DNA of 64,000 nucleotides from Chrysomallon squamiferum (lineage: Eukaryota > Mollusca > Gastropoda > Neomphalida > Peltospiridae). The DNA lies in contig CM022666.1 in assembly GCA_012295275.1 (NCBI GenBank), positions 15,008,440 through 15,072,439 on the forward strand. Direction: 5' to 3'. Position numbers and translations under genes: made by a program. Below are positions 22,416 through 34,100 of the stretch, piece after piece. Each line of letters opens with the position of its first letter. The first letter of the stretch is position 1. The notes under the pieces are model-generated. The model worked only from the letters and a program-made list of their open reading frames with translations. It was not told the origin of the DNA and searched no databases.

Positions 22416-25400
22416 GATAGTTTCTGAGATACATTACAGATAAATTTATTTTTTCAGAGAGAGAGAGAGAGAAAGTGAGAGTGAGTTGATAGTTTCTGAG
22501 ATACATCACAGATAATTTATTTTTCAGGTTATTCTTGTGACAACATCTGGGCAGACTGTGGGACACAACGTGTTTCAGAAGTCAGTGTCTGTGCCAGTTG
22601 TGCGAGCAACAGCTTCGACATCGCAGGGCACAGCTAGAACTCCCGTCATGGTTCCCAGCAGCTCGCCAGTGTCCTCTGGAAACTTCAACAACGTCTACGC
22701 TGTGACTACCACCTCTCTGACATCATCCATAACTACTCCAGGTTGTTTTTCTTAAGCTGAATTACGTTACTGTTAAAATCTAAACATGGTGATAATATGT
22801 TTGCAGATTCGTTTTAGTATAAGTATACTCATTAACCAGATAATCTGTCTGTTAATTAACATAATCAGTTTACGTATGAGTTAAGTTGTTGCTATGTGTA
22901 GCCAGTTTGTAATGTTCTACCTTCAGATAAATATAATCATTTACCATCTAATCCACATTTCATATTAATTACAGTAACAAAAAAGTTACGGTTTAGCTGT
23001 CTATGACACATAATTTGAAATAAGGTGAAAAAATTTAGCAACATCAATGTAATGTTTAAATTTTATTTTATTTGAAATAGCATAAATGTATATTTAAAGT
23101 GATTTTTAAAAAATATTTCAAATTTTAATAATTTTTTTATTGATGTCTGACAAATTAATAATTAGTAGATTCTTTAAATGTTATTCCTAAGTTATAGAAA
23201 ATGTGTAGTTTTTTAAGACATTTTCAGAAATTTGGCCCCAAAGATATTTTTCTTTGTCTTTTTCTTTTTTCTTTTTTTATTATATGAAAAATATTTTATT
23301 TTAGATATGTAAGTAATAGCAGTAAAACTAAATTATTAATTGAGTGTTTTTTTTATTGTTTCAGTGACAACATCAGTTCTGGGGTCACCACCACCAATGG
23401 TCATCAACTCTGGTCTGCCAAAACCAAGACCTAAAATAATACCACGTCAACGACTGCCACAGGTAACATCAGTTACAACAGCTTCATTTACATATCAGCT
23501 GTTAAAAAATAACAAAGAAGAAACCGTCACAAAATCCCAATAGAATAAGCAGATTTATTGCATTATTAAGATTAAAATAAAACAAGTTAACAAAATTAAG
23601 AACAAAGAAATATTTTGAAAATCATGTGATATCTAAACTAATCAATGATAATGATGTATATATGATGATATATTATTTGAAAATGTTAATGAAACACACA
23701 AACGCAATACATATACATACATGTATACAGACAGACAAAACATATGCAGACACACACACACATACATAAACTATATATATAATACATACATGCATGCAGA
23801 TACAAATGCATACGTGCATGCACACAGTCGGTCTCAGAAATATTAAATTTTGTTTGAATACGTGATACATTTTCATGTGCTGAGTGTTAATATGATGTAA
23901 TTTTATTTTTTTAATTCATTTTATTTTTGTCTAATTTTCTTGTAACAGCCAATACCAAGCCAGAAACCTGGAGTTGTAATTCCCATGACTCCACAGCCAG
24001 TTCAACCTTCCCCACAGAGCTACCAGATCAAAACAGTCAACAAACCAACCATACAGATAAAGCAGGAAGGAGGTATGTGTGTGTCTGTAATACTTTATGA
24101 ATCAAAATCAACGAACTGCATGAATAATTAACACAATATCCAGTTTCTCTCAGATCTGTCATTTCCCCATAATCAGTTAATCAGAAGTCACAGTTTGTAC
24201 TTCATTGCCTATGGGAAGGTAAATAAAAAGCATTCCATACTGCTATTCAAACTAAACTGTGTTATCTGCTAGAGTGAGTTTTGTCTCTGTCTCGATTTTA
24301 CATGAAACATTTTGTTTGGGTTATTACAGAGGTGCATTATTTTCATAAAAATTGTTTGGAAAATTCTTCATTTCATATCTGATATTTTAAATGCAAGCAT
24401 GCTTGGATTTTTCATAAAATTCAAAAGATACAAACTGACAGATAAGCAATACATAGGAAATTCTAAATAGACATTAAAGAATTCTTCAAAATTTCCCACA
24501 CATCTGTGCTGGTTTTTCTTCCGATAACACTGATAATAAAATAACAATAACAATAATGACAGTAATACTAAAAATAATGATAAAATAACAATAAAAATAA
24601 TGACAGTAATACTAAAAGTAATAATAAAATAACAATAACAATAATGACAGTAATACTAAAAGTAATAATAAAATAACAATAACAATAATGACAGTAATAC
24701 TAAAAACAATAATAAAATAGCAATAATCATTAGTGCGATAACAACTGATCTGATTAACTCGCACATCAAAAGACAACCGACTTGAAATCGTTATTCTGTT
24801 TTAAATTTCCAGGCATGAAAATCATAACTCAGAGCCTACCCCCCGGTACCAGTAAGATTTTACCAAAGCCTGCCCATCTTTCCAGTAACTCTGGAACTCC
24901 AGTAGTTGTCGTCAACGCAGGCCCATCTGGCACAGCAACCACCACGGTTAGCATGGTAACCAAACCTGTGACAACGCTGTCAGGTAAAAAACTCTCTTTG
25001 TGCTTTTTGTGATCTTGAAAAATTGTTGTATTAGTGTGCGTGTGTGTGTGTGTGTGAGATAGTACATAATATGTAGTCTTTATGATGTATGAATGTCTGT
25101 ATATGTGTTTATGTACATACAGATGAATGTATGTATTGACAGATATATGTGCATATGTATGTATGCTATATATCTGTCGGTTGTGTGTATGTAGGTATTA
25201 ATGCGTGTGTATGTATATATGTGTGAAAAAATGTATGAATTCAGTGTGTAATCATTACAGTATATTTTTAGATAACAGTTTCAGACACAACATTTGTTTT
25301 ATTTTACAAGTTGTTTCTGAATTGTGTTGAATAAAATATATTATAAATTATTTGAAATTTATGATTTGAAAGTCCAATCTTGAAATGTCTATTAAAAATA

Positions 25401-27467
25401 TATCACAAATACCCTTTGACACTGAAATGTTCTTTAAATAAAATTGCTAAATTTGATTATTAATTAAAATTGTATAACTTTTATAATATTTTTAAATAAA
25501 TAATTAAAACATTTTAAAATGTAATTGTTATTAAACAACTTTTTAAATATTATAATAATTATTACAAAAAAAACCCCAACAAATGTTATAATTAAAGGTA
25601 ATCATCCAGCTGGAAAAGTTTTGAATATTTCAACAGCAGGGGGTCGGGTCATCGCCACGACAACCAAGTCATCAAATGTTGTCACAGTAAACCCCAAAAC
25701 CCTCCACCTGACTGCTGTTAAAACTGGCGCAGGAACAACAGGTACGTTTTGTTTTATTTTATTTTATCTTATTTTATTTTATTTTGATTTCATTTTTTTA
25801 ATTTTTAATTTAATTTAATTTAATTTTATTTTATTTCATTTATTTTTTTTAATTTTTAATTTAATTTCATTTCATTTTATTTTATTTTATTTTTTATTTT
25901 TTATTTTTTTGTCGATGCTAACAAGTGTTGTAAATACATTGCACATACTTCCAAATGACTTTCATTTCTTCCTGTTAAAGTATATTTTATAAATTTTCAT
26001 TATTTTAATGGCAACTAATTTTTATTTAATAGCAACTACAATATTAAAGTATGCCAGCACAGTTTTTGGTAAGGTTGTGTGGATGCACCAATTGCTTTTT
26101 ACTGTTGTATATATCACTTTGTAAATAGCAGCTAAGAAATTATCTAACTCACACAAAATGTGCAGTTTGGTTAAATATCTTTCTTTTCTTTTTTTACCAG
26201 GATCAAATTATTATTATTAATGGCAACCATTCTTTGTTAATAATAAAGAATGATGATAGAGTATCATTAACACGGTTGTGAGAATGCAGTTTTTATTATT
26301 ATTATATATATCATGTTCTGAAAAAGCAGCTAAGAAGTTACCTAACACACACAAAACGTTCAGTTTGATACAAGTTTTTGTTGTTTTTTTTCTCTGTAGA
26401 AAGTCAAAGCACGCGGAGATAGATGTGATGATAATTCTTGTTGTATTCTTGCAGTGTCGAAACCTAATGTGATTGTTGTGCAGAAAACTCAGACGAGGCG
26501 AGCCTCCACCCCGACACACCCAGCCCCTGGCAGCTCACAGGAGTGTCTCACTGTGAAAGTTTGTCTTCGTTTCTTCTTTTGTTTCTGTTTAAAATGTATC
26601 TGCATGACGCTAAGAAGTCATTCATTTAGAAAATGTGTTCATGAAATAGTGCCTCTGCAGCATTTGTTTTTGTTTGAAACATATCTTCGCAATGTTAACT
26701 TACAGACTGTGCTTATAACAACACTGAGTTATTCATATAGAAAAAGTCTTCTTAAAAATAGTGTCCATGCAACTTTTTTCTTTTTTTTCTCAGTAATAAT
26801 TATTGTAAAAGTGTAAAAAAAAAAAAAAAATGTTATGTAATATTTAATGAAAGTATAAAATAAAGTGTCATTTGATGTCACTGATTTTTGTATATGACAT
26901 TGCTTGTCATTATTTGTAATGAAATTTTAAAACATGACGGAAGTGTGCTCAACATGGCTGAAAACATTCATTCACCACTTTGGTGTTTGTGGTGTGGCTC
27001 ATGTTTCCTTAGTTTACAGACATTTGACTCGCATTTTGACAGTCTCACTTCAAACACCAAACAGTTAAATACACCTTGTATACTTCCAGTAGCTTGTCTT
27101 GTTTCTTTCTTGTCTGTGTTGCTCTAAAAATGTGTGCGAATTACATACAGTTTTAGCTGTTGTTTTATGTTATGGATGCATTCCAGATATTTGCGTTAAT
27201 ATTATTAATTTTTTTTCAAACCTGGAATGAAATGACTTTCATATATGTAAATCACTGTTGTTGTTGTGATCAGTTACTTTATCTTAGTTTCAAACTGAAA
27301 ATTAAATACTTTTTTAAAAATATTTTTATTATTATTGTTATTGGTGTTATTGTCTTCAGTAACTTATCTTAGTTTCAGACTAAAAATTAAAGATATTGTT
27401 TATGTATTACACGCAAACACACACCACACATATTTTTATTTATTTTTATTTATTTATTGTTTAACTT

Positions 27468-27498
<31 letters not shown>

Positions 27499-28685
27499 CT
27501 TATTTATTTATTTATATATATTTATAGTTTTACTTTTATTTATTTATTTATTTATACCTTTATTTATTTATTTATTTATACCTTTTTGTATGTATTTATT
27601 TATTTACTTACATATTTATTTATTTATGAAGGAATTGGCTAATATAATTCAGAAACAAGAAAAGAACATATCAGTGACGTCTGGGTCTGCTTTGAGTAAC
27701 TTGGGTTCTGCCCTGAGTAAAATTGGAGACAGAAAAGTCATCATTACAACACAGACAGTGGGAGAGGCTGCTAAACATACAGTAAGACATTACCTTCATT
27801 CTGTCCTACACTCAGTAACACTGAGTTAGCAGAAGAGAGAGAAATTTCACAAAAAGCTTACAAATATTAAAATACTGATGTCTGTTTTCTTCATTCTGTC
27901 CTCCACTCAGTAATATTGAGTTAGCAGAAAAGATAGAAATTTCACAAAAAGCTTACAAATATTAAAATCCTGATGTCTGTTTTAGAGTGGTCCTATTTTA
28001 CAACGTTCACGACCGGAACAAGAAGGAAAAACATCGTCACTTCTGGCTGAGCTTATCCAAGCTGCTGGCATCGTACCAGAAGCAGCAGCAGAAACTGGTA
28101 AAGTTGTTTTATCTTTCTCATCCTTTTACTGATACATATACATACTCTTTACTTATATCAGAGAAGAAAAATAAAGAAACAAGAAACATCATTTAGGCAT
28201 GTGTTAAGAATAAAATTAAGACACTAGTGTAAATGAGATATAGCAATAATAATAATGATAGCAATAATAATAATAATAATAATTAAAAAAAAATGATAAT
28301 AACAAGAAGAAAGAAAAAAAGAAAATGATGGCCCACTCCCCCTTCATGAGATATTTATAGAAAACTTTTACTGATGTTCAGATGTTCCCGGGACAGGAAG
28401 TGGAAATGAGTGGTTTGAGTATGACGTGACAGATGACCAGGGCCACACCGTTGTCACGACAACGGAAGACTCCACCGCCATCGATGCTCTTCTGCAGAGG
28501 CAGGCAGCAGACGCCGCAGGCAAAGTGAAAGAGTCGAGGTAGGTAAAATAAAATTTGTTTATTTATTTATTTATTATTTTACTGATTAGTTTTTTTATTG
28601 TTAGTATGGGGGGAAGGGGTGTGAGCTTTCATTTCCTTTATTCCTTTCTTATTGTTATTATTATTTTATGATTATTATTGCTATG

Positions 28686-28730
<45 letters not shown>

Positions 28731-28807
28731 TTTATTATTTTATTATTATGATTATTATGATTATTATTATTATTATTTTTATTATTTTATTATTATTATT
28801 ATTACTA

Positions 28808-28842
<35 letters not shown>

Positions 28843-28869
28843 TTTATTATTTTATTATTATTATTACTA

Positions 28870-28906
<37 letters not shown>

Positions 28907-31118
28907 AAGTCTGTTTAAGTTTTTTTATAAAACAGAAAATATTCAGAAACACACATACACAAAGATATCAAACAACAAACAAAAGTGTCTTATAGTCGGA
29001 TTTAGATTAAGGCCACAAGAAAAAGATTTGTTTTAGGAAAACTGTTGATGTGTGCTGAAGTGGAATTTAAAAAAAATCGTTGTGATTCTGAATTTCAGTT
29101 TAGCAAGTGCACAGCTAGAGAGACTACAAGGTCAACAGCCAGAAACACAGTATTATACAATAGGTCAGTATGAACACAGTATTATACAACATGTTAATAT
29201 CAACATAATATTTATACAATAGGTCAGTGTCAACACAGTATTTATACAATGGGTCAGTGTCAACATAGTATTTATACAATATGTCAGTGTCAACACAGTA
29301 TTATACAATATGTCAGTGTCAACACAGTATTATACAATATGTCAGTATTAACACAGTACTACACAATAGGTAATTATTAACACAGTATTATATAGTAGGT
29401 GAGTATCAATACTGTACTGCACAATTATGTGACAAAGGTCATTAATACAATATTAAGACAGTCATATTCAATAGATTTGTTTTTGCACAGTACTCTGCAA
29501 CAGGACATAGGTCAGCATTAAAACAGACTACACAAGAGATCTTATTTTTTTGTTTTTTTGTTGTTGTTGTTGAAGTGTGTGTTGGTGTTTGCAGATCAAG
29601 CGATGTCACTGTTAAACCAGACAGAGAAAGATAACTCTTCCACTGACACTTCCCAGTCATCTAGCGATAATACTGCAGTGAAATCAGAACAAGCCCAGGT
29701 AAAATATTTTAACTTTACCATTTATCTGCATTTACTTGTGTTGATGAAACACATAAACACACAGCAATAAATAATGAAGTAAAATATAGGGTTGGGTGGT
29801 GTGGTATAATGTAACATGAAACAAAACCAAAAAAATAGAAATTTTGAATTTTAATTAAAACAAAAAAAGAAATCTCTTGTTTCAGATTCACATAATCAAA
29901 ACTTCGTTGCCAGGCAGCAAGCTGCCTGCAGAACACATACAGCACATCCGTGTTCCTCTGCCGTCGTCCCGGCAACCAGGTCTGGGCAGCAGAGCGCTAG
30001 AGATCACTAGAGGTCAGAGTTCAAGTGTCAGAGAGCTTGACCCCCAGACGGGTCTCTTTTCATCCAGTGGTGTCCGCAAACAGCGCAAAAACACTGTCAT
30101 CGTTGGACTCGCGCCAAAAGTTGTTACACCTCCGGTGGGGACAGCAAAATCGCTGACAACAGCAACCACACAGTCTCAGAACTTTGACTTACTCAGCAGC
30201 TCACTGGCTCAAGCACAGATAGACCTGGACTCGTTTGAATATGTCCAGTCGAAAGATGCAGTGACTGTTGGTGATTCTGCGGAAAATTCTAATGTTAAAG
30301 AGACCAGAGACATATCAGCAGATAAAATAGCACCTTCCATAGGAGACACTATAACACCTGTAGACGACAGTGTGACACCTATAGGAGATACTGTCACAGC
30401 TGCAGGAGACAATGTGACAGCCGTAGGAAATGAAGTAGTGACTGTAGGAGACAGTATGCTGCGTGTAGGAGATACTGTGGCTCCTTCTGTAGGAAACAGT
30501 GTAACCATAGCTTTAGCAGATAACGTAGGAGACATTCATTCTGTAGGAGACAAAGTGATGCATGCTGACAGTGTCCCGCCGACTGAAAATGTGACAGTTA
30601 AGCTTGCAGGAGACTCTGTCGTCACTGAGACTGTAGGAGATGTCGCTGACTCTGAAGGAGTCGTCATCACAGAATCAACAGAGGAGATTGTCACCCAGTC
30701 GTCAGGAGACACCGTCACCCAGTCTTCAGGAGACACTGTCACCCAGTCTCAAGGAGAGATTGTAGGAGACTCAGTGACTATCATAGAGACAGCAGACACG
30801 TTGACAGAGACAGGAGAAAGTGTCACCCTGTCATCAGATGTCATTCATTCTAAAGATGTCACTTCACCTGAAGACACATCCACTGTCAGTACAGATGATT
30901 TACAAAAGGAAGATAGTTCTGAGAAGCCACATGAAGGTAGTGTTATATACACATTATTTTTTTAAAGTATTTTATTAATGTAAATGTTAAAGCAAAAAAA
31001 GAATTTTGTTTTTATTTGTAATCTTTTTTTCTTTTTTCTTTTTGAAAAGTTTTATTATTCATGCTGTCAGGTTTTGCAGAGTTAATTCATACATATTTAG
31101 TTTTATTTAAAGGTTTAA

Positions 31119-31178
<60 letters not shown>

Positions 31179-34100
31179 CTTTGTTATCTTACTCCTATAT
31201 TTCAGATAAGTCTTATGATGTGGGTTTGTCATCATCAACTTCAAACATCTCAGATGACACTGACATCCAGTCTTCAGCAACATCAACAACATCAGTCCCG
31301 CTGACAGACAACAGCAGCACAGTTCAAAAATCTGCCATCAACATCATCATACACGCACAGGTAATATACAACCCATGTAAAATGTGAAATCATGTATAAT
31401 AACAATTTGAACACCAAACATCAGTTGGCTATACATTATAATATTAATGCAAAAAATGGAAGACATGATATGTAAAATGTTTTAGCAATATTAATGCAGA
31501 AAATGCATTCATAATAATATGAAAAATGCAACAACAGATTACTAGCAACAACAACAAAAATGTCGTAATTAATATAAATTTAAAAAACAAATAATCAGAA
31601 TAATAATATTAAAAATAAAATGCAATAACACTTTTAATGAAAAATTCCATCTTGTATATAATTATTTGCATTAATAATATGTGAACATAAATTTGAAACT
31701 AAATTTATATAATCCAGGTGTGATGGCAGTGCAGTATTTGCTAATCTAGCATTCAGCAGTTATTTGATTGTTAATGCAGAATAGTGAAAATTTAGCAGAC
31801 TTCAAATAACTTGTGCAATACATTTAATGATTATTATGAAACTCATGAACATAAATTGATCTTAGAATAGCTATTTACTTGTTAAATAAATATGATTATA
31901 CATTTTTGTTAATTGGCAAAAAAGGTTTTTTTTTATAAAAGTTGGGTAATCTCAAAGGTTGGTGACTTTTTAGTAATTTAATTAAATTAATATCACATTT
32001 TTATCTGGCCTTAATCTTTCATGTTAGTTTACAACATTTTGATATTTTTTTCTGTTAATTATTTCAACTATTGCATTAAGCAAATAGCTATATATATATT
32101 TTTTTTTTAATCGACAATTTAAATTTACTTACAAACGCAGTTTTTAAATTTAAATTAACAAATCTGTTTCAGACACACGTACAAACAGACCTGCTGGACA
32201 CATCAGAAGAAAATAATTCGAGCAGCGAAAATATTATGGTTACCATGGATCCAACAGTTGAACTGGTGCCTCTGACTAGGGAGGAACTAACTTCACAGCA
32301 GACAGGCGAGAAACACGTTGGCAGACGCAGTGAAGAGAAGATTTTTCTTGACAAGACAGAAGTTGTGTTGTCAGAATCTGGTTCACCGACAGGTAGGTTC
32401 AAAAAAATAATTAAAATGTTCTTTTCTGAATACATTCTCTAATAAATTTTGTTGTACTTCAAAGTTTTTATTTGTGTTATTTTGGGTGGCATATCGTTGC
32501 TTTTAGCAAAGTATTATAATAAAATAAATTTGTTATAAAACATTTAAATCCTGCCATTTTATCTCTTCACAAATGCATACTTGGCAGACTGGTAACATTG
32601 TGTTGTTGTTTTTTGGTTTTTTTTTATATAAATAGAATAAATCAGTTCTTTCATTTGTACACAGTGATGTTACAAGTAAAAATCGTTTGACAATACAATG
32701 ATGGTTTTTTTGCTGTTAATGTTTTGTTGTTGTTAATGTTTTGTTGTTATTATTAAATATAAATAAAAATAAAAATAAAAATAACTTTTAAATATCCAGA
32801 CTAAATTCATCAACACAGATATGCTCAAGTATGTAAAAACAAACTTTACTTTCCTAACAAACCGACATAAAATCCTTCAAACTTCTTCAAGAGATAATCA
32901 ATTCGCTGATCTTTCGTAACGATTAATTTGGAAAACTTGTAAGAACTAAACTAATCACTCATAACGGATTTTACAGGCAGCAGTTGCGAAGTCCAGGAGG
33001 AGAGAACTCTTGGTGACTCGGGTCATGAAGCGAACAATGCTTTACGTTTGAGTTCTCGGAAACGAAAGCAGGGCACCCTCGCAGAAGAACCTCAGCATAT
33101 CAGTACCATGGGGGGATGGGTGAGGGCATCGTTAGGGTAAGTGGTGAATAAATCAGTACATTACCTTGGGTGTGTGGGGGAGGGGTGAATAATAAAGACA
33201 GTTAAAACTTGTGTTATGTTTTATTTATCTGCATTCGCTTGCAAAGTAAAATATTTTTTGTGTTTCAGTTTAATTCAGAGAGTGTCGAAGTTCCGAGGTG
33301 CTAACAGAGAGAAAGGAGACTTGAATGCTGCAGCATGGTTCCTTAAACCAGGTGAAAATAAGTTGTTTTTTTTGTTAATTGTTCACTGGAAAAGTCTAAT
33401 AAACAAAAATAAAAACAAATATATACATATATGTATACAGATAAACACAGAGACATAGAAGCATATGTATCTATCTATCTATCTATCTATCCATATATAT
33501 ATATATATATATTTACACATGCACATACACATGCATTCATGCATATCTATATTAATGATTTAAAAAAAATAAGAAATAAATAAACAAGAGAATAAAGGAA
33601 AAACAATAAATAAATAATAATAATAAGTCAAAACACTGATTTAAAAAAAAATATATATATATTAGTAATTAATAAATGTCAAAACATTTTTAATAAATTT
33701 TGTAAATTTTATTGTTTTGGTTCTAGTTGATCCAGTGGATGCTCCAAACTATTACTCAGTTGTGAAAAATCCAATGGATTTTGGAACAATCAAGAAAAAA
33801 ATAGAGGTAATTTTCACAACTAGTAAATCAGAATTATTGAAAGAAAATATTACCTGTGAAACTCAATTTGATGTTTCTCTTTTCGTAAATAAAGTTTCTA
33901 CTGTAAATAAGTGAAAGATTTTGAAAAGAAAAATTTAGTTTTGGAACTGAATTGTTTTTCAGTTATTAGGTTACAGTTCTGCTTGTTAAACATTTTGACA
34001 AATTACTGCACAATTTTTAATACGTACTTATTTTCACTTGTTTATTCTTCATCAGTTAATACAAAAAAAAAAGCTAAAGTTTAGGGATGAATTGAATTAT

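Noticed and set aside
28652-28918. Poly-Tyr/poly-Leu ORF
   Set aside because: Translation of an ATT trinucleotide array.
30209-30742. Minus-strand ORFs opposite EMSY exon 17
   Set aside because: They arise from the in-frame GTAGGAGAC repeat read on the other strand; the plus strand is the EMSY frame.
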